Assembly: GCF_001411555.2 (NCBI RefSeq)
Contig: NC_049903.1
Coordinates: forward strand, 33,786,145-33,850,144
DNA length: 64,000 nucleotides
Source: Juglans regia
Lineage: Eukaryota > Streptophyta > Magnoliopsida > Fagales > Juglandaceae
Reading direction: 5' to 3'
A program made the position numbers and the translations under genes. Below the pieces are notes generated by a model that did not search any database, was not told the DNA's origin, and saw only the letters and a list, made by a program, of their open reading frames with translations. This document shows positions 12,001-27,000 of the stretch, in pieces; the stretch's first letter is position 1, and every line of letters starts with the position of its first letter.

Positions 12001-15000
12001 TTTGGGCCTCTGGGAAATCCTCCCACAGCTTTCCCATACAGAGGCAAAGCCACTGAAGTAATAAGGCATCAACTTGTAAATCATTTGGTGTTGAACCCTG
12101 AAGATGCTTCAAGCACACATGAATTAAACCAGCTTTAATACAAACTTCCTGGCCCCTTCTGTGCCCATCCACAATTACTGCCAAAACGAATGCAGCCATT
12201 GCCCGTTGCTCTGGATATGCTTCCATGCTATCAAGAAATCTAATGAAATATGTATGCCCCCCATCCTTTACTAGATCAACCTGACATGACTATCATCCCA
12301 CAAGATGGAACAACACAATCAATATTGATTGATGTATGCTAAAAAGTGTAAACTGGTAGTGAAAAGAAAGAAGAAAAAAAAAAACAGAAAGAACAGGAAT
12401 AAAGAATCAATGGCACACAGAATTTATCTAACTGCGGTGGATCTTTATCCTAAAATAGTGTCAAAAGTTTGAACAAGAATCACATACATAACCAGAACTT
12501 AAAGTATAACATCCAGACAGTTGCCAGAATCTTGTGACCTGATAGTCTTGGGGTAGAGAGATCAATTGGACAGGGAACAGATTGGAAATCTGGCTTCTTC
12601 ATTTTCCTTATCTGTTAATCATGCTTTTCGGGAGGTGAGTCAAGTGGCAACTTGGTTGGCGAAACAAGGGGCATGAGGCCAGAAGGAAACATTTTATGAT
12701 TTAAATAACATCCCTAAGGAGGTGAAAGGATGATGAGGTTAGACAATCAGGTTTACCAGTTATATGTTGTAAATGAGTTTGCTTTCCTTTAGATTGAACA
12801 TACAATTATGTAAGGGCTCATATAATTTGTTTGCACCTAGGTATTCACCGAGGTGTTTTAATCAATGTGAGGTGGCAAGGGCAATTTGGGATGAGATTTC
12901 AATAGATTGGGAATTGCATGGGCGATGCCTCACAGGGTGGTGGATCTCCTTGCATGTTGAAATGGTCTTCAAGGTAGTCCCTGGGTGACTGGTTTGGAGA
13001 ATCATTCCTTTCTACCTTATGTGGTGTATCTGGCTGGAAAGGAACGACAGACGCTTTGATGACAAGGAGCACACTTTGGAGGAACTTCAAATTCTTTTTA
13101 TGCACACTATATTGCTTTGGTTTTCAGCTATTGTACCTAATGGGAACTAGCGCTCACGATTTCCTTGTTTCTTTTTCAGGTTCCTAGAATGTATCTAGGT
13201 GTTTTCTTTTGTATACTCATTGTGTACTTGGGCAATGCCTATTTCATTCACATTAATAAAGATCTTTGTACCTGTACTTCTCATGTATACATCCTATGTA
13301 CTTTGGCTATGCCTCCTTTTCCTATGAATAAAATTTCTTGATTACCTATAAAAAAAAATTAAAAGATATTTCTACCTATTAAAAAAAACTACGGTATTCA
13401 TCCGCCACAAATGTGGGTTATTAATCAAATTATTGGTCCTAATGTTTGCTTTATCTCGGCTTGAAATGAACCTGCAAATTCAAGTAATTTAAAGCCATAT
13501 AACTGAATTTCAATCCAAGTTGTACTAAATAAATAGCAAACACGTTGCACTATTTGCTCACTGAACTGAATTTCACTTCACCATAACCAATTAGGAAATT
13601 ATTTGAATTATGTTAATGGCTGTAATTTCAGATTTCATCATATATTTCTTTTGATCGGTAAAGAAGAATTTTATAGATGAGAGAAGTATGCAGAGCCCAA
13701 GTACACGGGACATGTACAAGAGCAACACCTTTTTTTATAAGTACTAAGAAGTTTTATTTAGGCAAGTAAATAGGTATAGCCCAAGTACACAAGGAGTATA
13801 CAAGCGGAAACACCTAAATACAAGCTAGGAACTAAGAGCTAGGAAAAGCTAAAAGAAAATCATGTAGATTATCCCCATTTAATACAAGAACATTCGCCCA
13901 AAGACAGTTCAAAAGGAAAACTCTCTAAATTCTCCTGATGAACGTTCTCTATCAGCAAAACACTGTCCATTCCTTTTCAGCCATAGGCACCACATCAAAC
14001 ATAAAGGAATCATCTTCCAAAGAGCAGCAATGCGGTAACAACCAATAAATCCTTTCCAACAAGCCAAGAGATCCACCACCCTCTTAGGCATCACCAAAGC
14101 AATACTCGACCTGCTGAAAATCTTGTCCCAAAAAATCTTGGCCACCTCACAATGCAGAAGCAAATGATCAATTGATTCACCATCTTTCTTACACAACTAG
14201 CACCAGTCTAAACAAATTATACCATGCTTTCTCAAATATCCGTTGTCAAAATCTTCTCAAGAGTGACACCTATGCATGATTGTCCGGAGATACAAGAAAG
14301 TTAGGAATATTTATGCCATTAAAATCTATTACAATCAACCAATGGAATACAGTACTAAAAAAAAAATCCCAAGCTCGTCCATTGTTTGTTCCCGATCCTC
14401 AAAGCTCCATCTATTCTTCTCCCTCCATATACACCATCATAAGCGCACCATCTTCCATATTGTCGCAATGTGACAATCACCTTGGAGGCCTCTCCAACTT
14501 GCTAGTAAATCAACCAACCTTCTCGGCAATACCCAAGCTAACCCCACACTAGCAAAGATATCATTCCATACGGTCGTGGAAACGTCACAATGAAGTAATA
14601 AGTGGTCAAAGGACTCCCCACTCTTTTTGCACATACAACACTTATCTATCACAACTATTCAGTGTTCCTTAAGATTGTCTAAGGTGAGGATTTTACTTGA
14701 AGGAGGCCATCCATACGAAAAAAGTTTTTAGGGGAGCCTTCCATATGTTCTTCCATGGGAATGGGCTTGTGTATTGCATAATGCGGGACTTGTAGAATAA
14801 AAGGATGGTGAGTTTTCCCTTCTTAGATGGATGCCAAAGGATTTTGTCCACCTCACCCCCATTCACTCTGCTAGTATATACAAGATTGTAGACCTCCATG
14901 AATGCATCAGCTTCCCAATCTTGTGCGGGCTTGGAGAAGGTGACATTCCACTGAGGGAAGCCACTAAAGAAATCCGAAAGGTCTGCAATTGAGGCCTCCT

Positions 15001-18000
15001 GTCTCCAAGCGATTTCATATATCCCAAGGTAGGCTTTCTTTAGGATTCTATCACCACACCATAAATCATGCCAAAATTTACTTCCTCTAGGGATCTATCA
15101 ACACAACATAAATCATGCAACAATTTAATTATGGACCCATCACCCACTGGAAAGGTATGTCTAGAGATAGTTGCCCATCCTCATATGCTTTTAGAGCCCC
15201 ACCACATGTGGCCCATTCACCTCGTTCAAGCATCATCCTTCCCAATTCCCACCATATTTTGATTCTAAGGCCTTATTGGTATCTCCGCAAAGCCTCCCCT
15301 CTCTTTTTGGTATCTCCGTTCCCCACAACCACTTACCTAATAAGGCCTTATTGAAAACCAAAAAATTATGAATTCCCAACCCTCCCACATATGTCAATGT
15401 ACAAACCATGGACCATTTCATCAAGTGAAATTTGAACTCCTCGCCCATCCCTTGCCATAAGAAGTCTCGTAATTTCTTTGTGGTGGGCCACCTTGTTGGA
15501 AAGTAAAAATAATGATAAGAAATAGGTGGGCAGGCTGGAAAAAGTGCTTTTTTTATCAACGTGACTCTATCACCTTTGGACAAGTACATCTTCCAGCTAG
15601 CCAATTGTAGCTCCATTTTTTTCTAATACCTCATCCCAAATAGACTTTGACTTGAATGAAACCCCCAAGGGAAGACCGAGATATTTCATTGGCAAGGTTG
15701 ATACTTTGCACCCCAAAATGAAGGCCAAGCTCTCCACATTTGGAACATTTCCCATAGGAACTAGTTTTAACTTGGCTAAATTCACTTTCAATCCAGATGC
15801 CACTTCAAAACAAAGTAAGAGTGCTCTCAAAGCTCGAATGTGATCTTCGTTGGCTCCACAGAATGAGTATCATCTACAAATAGGAGATGGGGCATCTCGA
15901 GTGTGCCGATTCTTGCTCCCCCAACTACAAATCGAGATAGAAATCAAACCTACATGAGACTTGAGATCATTTTGTTAAGAGCTTCCATTATGGAAACAAA
16001 AAGTAATGGAGATAGAGGTTCACCTTGTCACAAACTCCCTAGAGCTTTTGAAGAAGCCCACTCGAGTGCATTCACCAAAATAGAGGAGTTTTTTTTTTTA
16101 TAAGTAATCAATAAGTTTTATTCATAGTAATAAACAAAGCCCAAGTACACAGGAAGTATACATGTGAAATACCTCTATAATGTACAACAGAAAGAAGAAA
16201 GTCATGAACATTGAGTCCATACCAAAATAGAGAAGAGTACAGTGGAGATACAAAATTTAATCCAAGAGCACCATCTCTTACCGAGACCACATATTGCGAG
16301 CATGTATAGCAAGAATTTCCAATTGACTCAATCATAGGGCTTCTACACATCAACTTTGCATAGCAGCCCCAGCTCACCCAACATAATTCTACTATCCAAG
16401 TTGACACAATAATCTTTTACCTCCACCACTCCTTTTTTGGTACGAGGTAATGAAAGTTGCATTGCGACCTTTTCCAGAGCTTCCCCTTTCATGGAACTCA
16501 TGAAAGAATCTCATAATGTCGTCTTTAACAACTTCCCAGCAAACCTGAACGAAAAGCATAGTGAACCCATCTAAACATGAAGCTTTGTCACCCACAATCC
16601 TTTTCACTATCTTCCATATCTCCAAACTCTTCAAAAGGCCTCTCTCGCCAACTTGTTTCTTGATAATCTAGTGACTCAAAAACAAGTCCATCAAGACTCA
16701 ATCTCCAAGTGTATTGTTTTGAAAGTAGCTGCTTGTAATACTTTATAATGTGGTCCGTGATCACAGGAAGATTTGAAGTGGACCTCCCATCCATCATCAA
16801 CCTCCCAATAACATTGAATCTCCTATGCAAGTTAGCTACACAATGAAAGAAATTTGAGCATTTGTCCCCCTCCCTTAACCATAAGGCCCTTGATTTTTGT
16901 CTCCAAGAAACTTCTTCCATTAAGGACACCCATTCAAGATCCGCAATCACTCAATTTCTACAAGCCCTTTCTTCTTTTGAAAGATCCCTATCCTTCTCCA
17001 TACCATCTAGACCTTGAGTTCATCCAAGAGTGAATTCTATCAACATTCCAAATTGCCAAACACCTGCTCATTCCAAGTCTTCGAGTCTTTCGCCAATGCC
17101 TTCAACTTGCATGCCAACACATAGCTAGGATTTCAAGGAATATGTAGGAAGACGACTATTGTCTAACTTTGTCAATGAAGCCTTCCAATTTCAACAACAT
17201 ATTTTCAAACTTAAATCTTTGCCCCCCATGACTACATCCAGGATCAATGATTTTTGGAAAGTGATCTAAACACAACTTTGGAAGCCGTTTTAGGATTAGT
17301 TCTCGATAATGTGCTTCCCACTTAGGGGATATTAGCAATCTATCAATCCTTGACCAAGATGGATGCTCTCAGATGATAGACCATGTGAAGGTGGTCACCA
17401 ACTGGAGGAATGTCACGAAGATCTTCCTCATAAATGAAATCAGAAAAACCCACCATTGCAAAGCTAGAACTAGAGCCTCTTGATCATCCACTCGGGAACT
17501 GAGTGACACTGATATCTCCCCCAATGCACCAAGATAAACTCAATAGACTACAAAGTCCTACCTATTCCTCTCACAATAGCCTTCTCACAATATCTAAATT
17601 AGGACCACTTGAAGACAACTCCCCAATCTCCTTATTCAGCTTGGGGAATGAACACCAACTTCATCTCTTGTGATTTCTAACTTAGGTGCACTTCTCTAGT
17701 TCCTTCACCCCCATTACATTGCACGTGACGATTTTGAGCTTCATAAAACCACCAACATTGCCTTTCGCTTTGTTCTTCCACGACTTGCAATCCCTCCATA
17801 ATTCACCAACTAAGTAAGGTCTAGTTTGGTTACACAAACTAAACCATCTCATCTCATCTCATATAATCATTACAACTTTCCCAAACTCTCACACAAAATA
17901 TAATAAACAATTCAACTTGTTCAAAATCTCAAAACAAAAAATTATATTAAAAAATTATATTCTAAAAATATTTTATTCAACTTTCAACTTTTATCTCATC

Positions 18001-21000
18001 TCATCTGTATAACCAACGAGGCCTAAGTCTCTTTAGATCCCTTTCTCTTTCCTTGGCTGAATTACACTTTGAAGTCAAGTTTGAGTTGGTCTGTTCAGCT
18101 TCAAAAGCAGTAAGTAGGGCCATGAATAGGTCTTCGAAACTGGCACAAGAGTCCTACACAAAGTTGGATGTCCTTAGCTTTGAGTAAAACCCAATCTGAC
18201 ACATGCATCTTGTCATTCATGTTCAGATAAAATGATTTCAAAGGAGGAGGCTCGTCCCAAGGTTCATCATTGTTTAACAAAGCATTTGCCACCTCCAAAG
18301 CCTCAACCACCACCAACAAGAGATCCCTTATAATCAGAGGTAAAAATCATCATAGCACTAGTAGTTGCTTGAACACCCCCTGCACCCAAGACTTCATTGT
18401 TGCAACTATAGTGCGTCCATTTGTCACAAGAGAGCTCTTGCTCTCTCTCTTTCTAGTTCAGCTGCCCGAGAGTCGATCCCTCCTTCAAAAGACTTTTTCC
18501 ACTTCTTTCTCCATCAATGGTGTCCACTTCAAAAACCCATCAACCAGAACCCCCCCCCCCCCAACCCCAAGCCGCTTTCCGCCGGTGAAGGTTTCTATGC
18601 AGCTACAAGTAGGTGAATTGATGATACAAGATGCAAAAACCCATTTCAAACAAAGATCCCGATATCGCAATTACGAGGACAAGTGAAAGGTTGATTCGGA
18701 TCACAGAGTAGGAAGATCACAAAGACCTTGGGGGCTTCCACTATAAACTAGCTAGGAAAAACCTTGGAAGAGAGTACCATTGGTGACTAGAAAGACTTCT
18801 TGGCAACATCCCATGACGGAAGCAAAGCCTACATTGCCAAAAATGCTTGAATACTCACAAAAGATATATGGCTCTAGTGGAGTATGGAGGTGGTGGGGGA
18901 CGAGGATTCATCTTTGTACCTAAAGAAGTGGAGGGGATGGGATGGGATGGAAGAAAATCATGCACTCTGAGAAGGTTACAGCAGCTCAGAGAATTGCATA
19001 AAAGTTGGCTCACATGTGACTCAAATTTCCAAGCAGCAGTTGCCGGTATTGAAAAACTGAACTTCTTAGTAACATGCAGAGGCAGTCCGTGCATCGTGTC
19101 TCCATTCCAGCACTAACAGAGGAGATGAGTCGCTGAAGGAGAGCTTAGGACGTGCAGAAACATCGGCGCTACGGAAGAGGGCAATACCTGAAATTCAAAC
19201 GAGTAGGAAGTAGCCGTTGCAGAGACAGGCTAATTCAAGGAGAATTGCCACCGAGTAGGATGTGCGCTGCCTGCTCAAACCTGCAAGGTTACGTAGAAAA
19301 GGGAAGGGGCTCACTTTTCAAGGAGAAAATTGCAGAGAAGGCAAACAGTGCCTTAGTATCTATTAAAAAGGAATTGATGAGTTTGAGGCAGTCAGTCAAT
19401 GACTTAATAATGAAGGTAGAAGTGGATTTGGGCTCGGGTATGTCTTCAAGCATGGGCAAAAGTGGATTGAGTCAATTAGTGGGGTGAAATGGAAGGTCAA
19501 CCCAAGAGAGGAGATTCACTTGGGTCAAGATAGAGGCCCAGACCAATGTAATTCTATTTGAATAAATAGCAAGTTAAATTTCCGCAAAAAACTTCTTCTG
19601 GCTAGCTGGTTGTTTCCTTTGGTATGCTTCCAACATATTTGAGTTGCGCCCCTCTACAATGAAATTGCATTATCAAAAATTCTGTAACAGAATGAATTTT
19701 CTAAATCACCTTCTATTTTATAAGTAATCTTTTTTTATAAGAGGTCAATTTTATTGATACGAATGAAATAGGCATAGCCCATGTACACATGAGGTATTCT
19801 TTTTTATAAGTAATTAAAGGTTTTATTAAAAAAACCAGAAGGCATAACTAGGTAGGTACATAGGAAGCATACAAGAGAAGAACACCTAACTAGAAATAGG
19901 AAAAGAGACAAAAAACAATGAAAATTCAGTCCATCGAAGTCCATAAAGTTGCCCACCGAAATGAAGTACTTATAACAATAAAAGAAAGTTTTCAAGTCCT
20001 TTACTGCTGCTGGCAATTCTCAAAACTTCTATCATTTATTTCTCTCCAAACACGTACACCATACAAGACAAATAGGGACCATCTTGCACACTGCTGCAAT
20101 TTGTGGGCTAAATAACATTATAATGCAGATTTAAGAATACCTTGTCAAGTGCAAGAATCTTCGTCCATATGAATACAAGAATTTGCCGAAGTTCTGGTGT
20201 GATCGTTTGCAACAGCTTCAGAACATATGGAAATATCCCAACAGACAGAGCCTGCAAAAACAAAAAAGTAACTCACTGAAGCAATTGTTGTATTAATCAC
20301 TAAAAGATGGAAGAGAGAAGCAACAACAAAGCTACCAGTAAGTACCAGATCTACTGCCCAGGGTCCCATATCAAGGAATCTCCCAAGAAGAAACAGTGCC
20401 CGAAATCGATGACTTTGACTAAGTAAAACCTGAAACCAAGATAGTTTGTAGACGTTTTATTATAAGCAAAGATGAGCAAAACAGCCAAGACTCTGATCCT
20501 TTAAAAGAACAAAAATCTATTTCGCGTGGAGGGCAAAAAAGGAAAGAACAAATACCAGAAGGCTTTACAGTATTACCATCTCCACTTAAAGAAACAGTAT
20601 ACCAAGAGTAATGAAGCCCAAGGTCACTGTTCTTAGTTACTTCTAGAATCAACATTGGTAAAACAGTTTGTTCACAACTCTTAATACAATTATACTGTAA
20701 AGGCTAAGCCACGAAAAAATAAATATAGTTAAGTCAGATGCGCATCAGAGCAATATTTTCGACCAAACATACCCACTACTAAAGAAAACAAGACTTGGGA
20801 AATTTGGGCAAAAAGTCATGCAAGTGTCCTACATCCCAGAAAACCAATCCACCATGATATGGGAAGGATGACCAACTGATGGCCCCAAAACTAAAGAGCA
20901 AGTAAAGTGCTGCACCTGAAGAACAATAGGCAACTGCTCTGGCGGTTTCTTATGTTCGGATCCATGGTCAAGCCATACCTCAAAAGCAGTCAATTGCTCG

Positions 21001-24000
21001 GTGAAAAATGGACTAGCCTGAAACAACATAAACACGTGCTATTTAGAGGACAAAAATAAAAGGAATATAATTCAAGTAAACAAAAGCAACATTCTTCTTA
21101 ATTCATTTAACATTGAAGCTGAATTCTAAAATCATGCAAGCCCAGAGTAAGAGATACAAATAGGTATGGTAAAACCCAATGAACATACCACAAACTCTGC
21201 ATTCGGGTCCTCAATCAATGATGGAAGCTGAGCAAGGCAGATCTCAGCAGCCATGTCCCATGCATCCCTGCATTGTGCAAACATGACAGTGACACACTGG
21301 AATCTCATAAACACAACCAAATAAAATTTACAAGTATCGCCTGCGTACCACATGTGATGCTGATGGGTTGGTGGCAACATTGGGTGAGAGATGGGGGAAC
21401 AATTAGCAGAACGCATAATTCGCTCCGCAAGTAAAAAATTTCGAAATAAACTGGCAACTAACAAATCTTGTCTGAACAGTCTCTGAAAAAGATCTGAAGT
21501 GCAAAACTAAGTATTGGCTGTGTGTACCACTAACAACAAGCATGAATGAAAAGGGCAATATCATGCTATGAAGCATTAAATCAGTAAAATGATAATTTAC
21601 CATGAGGAAGAACATTCCAGGCAATCGTGTCGGTAACAGCTGTAAAAATCCAGTTCAATTCACCCAGAAGTGTTTTACGGTCATTCTGGCGGCCCGGAAT
21701 TTTATCTATGAGGGAATCATCAAGGGACTCACGAAGCAAGGAACGCTTGCAGAACCTATGACAAATATGACTCAATTAATGCAAGGATATAACCAGTCAA
21801 TCTCTTAAGTTCAAATATTGCCAAAAATATGCAGGTCCAAAGAATACAAGGAAAACTACTAAACAGATACCTTATACAAGCAAAAATTAAGGTCACCAAG
21901 CAAGCATTTGTCACTTGCAAATGGTTTACACATACAGCACAGACAGTTCACAATCAACCCAACTAAAAAAACCACTAAACAGCTGAACCAGCAACAAATT
22001 TGTTTTTCTCTTTGAAATAAGAGAGATGAATATTGCATTATGGCTTTTTACAAATCTGCCCTTCACATCGAAATATGGGGAAAAAACCCATCATCATGTC
22101 TTCCCTCACGACGGCCAATTTAAGGACAAGACATGTAGTCATATTCAGTTGGTGTTGCATATGTAAGAGAAATGGGGAGTCCGTTGATCATCTCTTTCAT
22201 TGTAATATTGCAAGCCCAATGTGGCATGACTTCTTCGGGCAGGTTGGATTGGTTTGGGTCACACCTAGAAGAATTGAGCAGGTTTTTAATTTTTTTAGAA
22301 GATGGGCATCTCGCATATTGCAGCAATTTGAAAGATGGTTCCAATTTGCCTCATTTGGTGTATTTGGAATGAGAGATTTAATAAAGCCTTAGAGGACCAT
22401 GAGCAAATGATGGAAGTACTCAAGAACTTTTTGTTTTGTGATAAGTAAAAAAAAAAAAAGTTCTTGACTATCAGCAGTCTTTTCCCCTTGGACTGTATCT
22501 GTAGGCTTTAATGGTCTCCACTTGCATGAATTTTTAGCACTCTTCCCCGGCTGTACCTATAGAACTCTTTTCCCTGTATACTCCTTGTATGCTTGAGTTG
22601 TGCCTTTTGCGCTTATGAATAAAAATTTATTACTTATAAAAAAGGAACTGCCAGTAGTAAGTCATTTAGTGCACTAATTTAAAATGTGAGAAAGCATTTA
22701 ATGCACTATCCTTAATATTGTGCCTTCTTAAAGAAATATATATTAAGGATGGCAGGAGTAAATCCTATCGGAGTTAACCAACTAACAAGTAATAGCCATC
22801 TATAGCAGATTTTATGCAAACTCTTTCAAGATCTTGCAAGAGAAAATACTACAATGACATGCTTAATATCTTTAATGCACCAATTCTTTTTTAGCCTAAA
22901 AATGAGTACAAACAGATCAAACCAAAACATAAAAGTTTGTTAAATTTAATAAGGAAAATAATATAAATTTTTCTTATCAGCAAACAGACAAATAATATTT
23001 CAAATCCGGTATTCAGAAGGCAATATTATTTACAATGAAACATGACATTGATGGGTAGCATCCATACAAAAAGTTGGTTTTTCCAAAAGGAGAACAAAGT
23101 TTCAACTAGTAGTAAAATTGAACAAACAACAGGGAGATATATTTTACCATCTTAATGCCATCTTTATGGGAGTTGTAAGGCAAGAAGTAAACACATCAGC
23201 AGGAAATTCAGCACTTTGTGGAAGAGTCTCATGTGCTTCACAGGCTGCAAGCAGAATGCAATCCCTTGAGGATCCAGAAGCACCCCAATCATTAAGCTAT
23301 CAAAAACAACCAAAAGTTACCTTAACAGTCTAAATAACAATAATATATTCCTACATCATGGCTACCAAATCAGCATGTAAAATAAACTATAGCAAAGACA
23401 CTTTTTAAATACCTCATGGAAGGCATTGACAATCAACCCAGCAGCAGAGCAGTCAAAAACATATATCGATGGTGTCTTCAACCAGGAATCAAGGTCACTG
23501 ATTGGCAAGGGTATATATTGTGTATAGCTCTGCTACAATAACATGAATCAGATCGCAATAACAAGGTATTTAATAGTGAAAATAAAACAGTACAAACATA
23601 AGTTTAGAAAGTAGTCACAAACCATATTAAAGAGCCAAATTTCACCATTAGCAGTTGGTTTTGGCACACCATGTCCATTATAATGGAACAAAACCCTCTC
23701 AGACTTGGCATATTTACGACATGTATTACAAAGTTTCTTCACTTCCTCCACAGGAGGATCAAGTTGATATCTACAACGAGCCTGCTAAAGTGTCAGCAAA
23801 TTAAAAACGAACTGGATACCCTAACGTGTCACAGGAATACGTGATAAAATGTTCATACCTTTGGTTGCCACCTTTCATACTGACTACTCAAGGTTTTCCC
23901 AATTGTTTCCATTGCTTTACGAGATGCCATAGAAAAAGGATCTGCACAAATGCGAGCATATATAAAGAGTCAAAAACAAAAAGATTTACTTTTTTAAAGG

Positions 24001-27000
24001 TAAAAACAAAAACAATTCTAGCCATGAAAAATTTTGAAACAAAAATTCCACCAATTATAGACCATGTTTCATTTGATAGCCAAAAAAATAAATAAATGAA
24101 AATGAAGACTAAAACTTGTTTGGATTGCTATTCTGATGTTAACTTACGAGTCCCAAATCTAGCATTTTTTTCACTTTCATGGAAATCAAACAATACACCA
24201 TGCTAGAACATAAGTAAATAAAACACATAAATAGTAACAACAATATAGATAAGTACAGAATAAGATTAAAAAATCAAAGAATAAGTCAATAATTTAAACT
24301 TGAAACATAATGAATAAAATTAGAATCAAAAGATACGGCAACTGAGCAAGGACACTGAATCCCTTTTAACACATTTTACAAATTACTTTCACAAGCATGT
24401 GCACAAAAAGTTCCTTCTAAACACTCTTGAGAATTAGTTACTTTAAAGACACTTGCTTCACCTAAAATTATAGAATTTTTTTATAACTAAAAAGTAAGTT
24501 TCATTGATATGAATGAAAAATAGACATAACCCATGTATACAGGGAGTATACAGAAGAAAACGCCTAAATACATTCTAAAGGCGCTAATTTAAAGATAAAA
24601 AATCATGCACATTGTTTCCATTAAGGACAATGGCTGAAAACCAAAAGAGTAAAGTGTGTAGAAAAAAATTCTGAAGCTCCGCCATTGTTCGCTCCCTATC
24701 TTCAAAGCACCACGCATTCCTTTCCGTCCAAATACACCACATAATGAACAGTGATATCATCTTCCATGCTGCTGCCACCTGGGGACAGCCTTGTATACCC
24801 TTCCAACAAGCAAGCAAGTCAGCTACCTTTGATGACATAACCCAAGCAACATCCACTCTACTAAATATCCCATTCCACAACTCTCTTGTCACCTCGCAAT
24901 GCAGTAATAGATGGTCTACTGATTCTCCATTTTTTTGCACATATAACACAAATCCATCACAATGAGACCTCTCTTCCTTAAGTTGTCCATGGTTAGAATA
25001 TTCCCAAGAGCACTAGTCCACACAAATAAAGCCACTTTGAAAGGTACGCGAGACCTCCAAATGCTTTTCCATGGGAAAGATACATTACCTTGTGAAGCCA
25101 ATGTTTTATAATATGCCTTAACTGTGAACTTCTTGCTGCCACTGGACCTCCATTGTATCCTATCACCCTGTGTCGTTGTACTTCCTGAGGAGTATATCAA
25201 GCTGAAAAATTTTGAAACGGTAGACAATTCCCAATCATGGTTATCCCGAGTGAATAGGATATTCCACTGATGGGAACCATGGGCAAACACAAGCAAATCC
25301 GCCAACACAGCCTCCCTATTGGCTGCAATACTATAGAGAGCTGGGAAGGCTCTCTCCAAAAAGCGCTCTCCACACCAAACATCCTGGCAAAACCCGATTC
25401 TAGTACCCTATCCAACCACAAAACGGATGTTGTTTTCGAAACACTGCCAGCCCCCCTAATATATCTCCACAAACCCACACTATACCCCCCTCACTACATT
25501 GGTACACCAACCACCCCAAGCACCTCCGTGTCTAGAGTCAACAACTTCCTTCCACAATGACTCCCCCTCCAAGTGATACCTCCATAGCCATTTCCCCATT
25601 AACGTTTTATTGAAGGTCCTCAAATTGCACACATCCAAACCTCCACTCGAGATTGGGGAGTAAACTTTATTCCAATTAACAAGATGGAATTTGTTTTCCT
25701 CCCCTAGACCACCCCACAGGAAAGCCCAAAATAACTTCTCGATCCTATTCACTACCCCAGCAGGCAATGGAAATTGAGATAAGAAATAGGTCGGGAGATT
25801 AGATAAAGTGCTTCAGTGTGCCCCCCCCCCCCCCAACCCCTTCCCAAATAGCTCTAGTTTTAAAAGTTGCCCCCAAAGGGAGGCCCAAATATTTCATAGG
25901 CAGAGAAAACACTTTACACCCCAAGAGATCTGCTAGGCTACTGTTTCAAGGCACCACACCCACCACCATCTCAAATTTACCAAGGTTTACCTTAAGCCCT
26001 GACACGGCTTCGAAGCACAACAAAAGTGGTTGTAAAGCTTGAATTCGGCCCATCTCCGCTTCACAAAAGAGGAGTGTATCATCTGCAAATAAAATATGTG
26101 AGATCATGATATAGAGCCATTAGTACCATTACCCACCGAAAATCCAGCTACAAAACCACCCTCAACAATTGCCTTCACCATCTGGCCAAGTGCCTCCATG
26201 ACAATAACGAAAAGAAAAGGAGACAACGGATCCCCTTGCAGCAATCCGCAAGAATTGTTAAAGAAAGCCGCAGGGGTACCATTAACTAACATTGAGAAGC
26301 GAGCAGTAGTAACACAATGTCAAATACATGAAATCCACTTATCACCAAAGCCACACCTCCCAAGTAAGTAAAGGAGGAAATCCCAATTTACAAGATCATA
26401 TGTTTTTTCCATATCAAGCTTGCATAGAATGCCTGGTGTGCCCTCCTTCAACCTATGATCCAAGCACTCATTGGCAATAAGAACTAAATCAAGTATTTGC
26501 CTCCCCCAAACAAAAGGCATTTTGGGGTTTTGAAATAATTTTGTAAACCCGAGTCAGCAGGCTTATAGGGCGGAAATCCTCAACTTCCATCGCCCCATGT
26601 TTCTTCGGTATGAGGGCTATGAACATCGTATTGAGGTATTTCTCAAACTTTTTGAAGGCATGGAATTCAAGAAAGACCTACATTACATCACATTTCACAA
26701 TCTCCCAACAATGTTGGAAAAACCCCATTGAAAACTCATCCGGCCCAGGTGCTTTGTCTTTAGCAATACTGCTAATGACCTTATGCACCTCATCTTCTTC
26801 AAAAGGTATTTCCAGTTAGTTCGCACTCTACATAACAATAGACTCAAAAGGCAAATCATCAAGCTTCAGCCTCCAATAGGTCAGCTCCGTGAGCAAGTTC
26901 TCATAATAATTCACAATATGATCCTCTAGTTCAAGGGGGAAGTGAGAACTTGATTACCTGTCTTGAGTGTCTCAATAGTGTTGTTGCGCCTATATGAATT

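Larger units (their letters stand above)
13655..18790 (-). mobile_element. L1-type LINE (no RNase H), minus strand, with three nested insertions
   Basis: Same strand as RAPTOR, within intron 12. Reading from 18790 downward: ORF1 remnants (about 18680-18050), an interrupting MITE (18023-17818), the ORF2 start [18 protein letters not shown] (near 17750), endonuclease remnants, a linker segment ([13 protein letters not shown], 17338-17156), RT (16950-15230) and zf-RVT (14652-14437). The RT is split by a LINE tail at 16089-16220. The 3' UTR is split by a second tail at 13731-14257. ORFs carry many stops. The outer 5' boundary is approximate, and no outer target duplication was identified. Confidence 0.75.
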
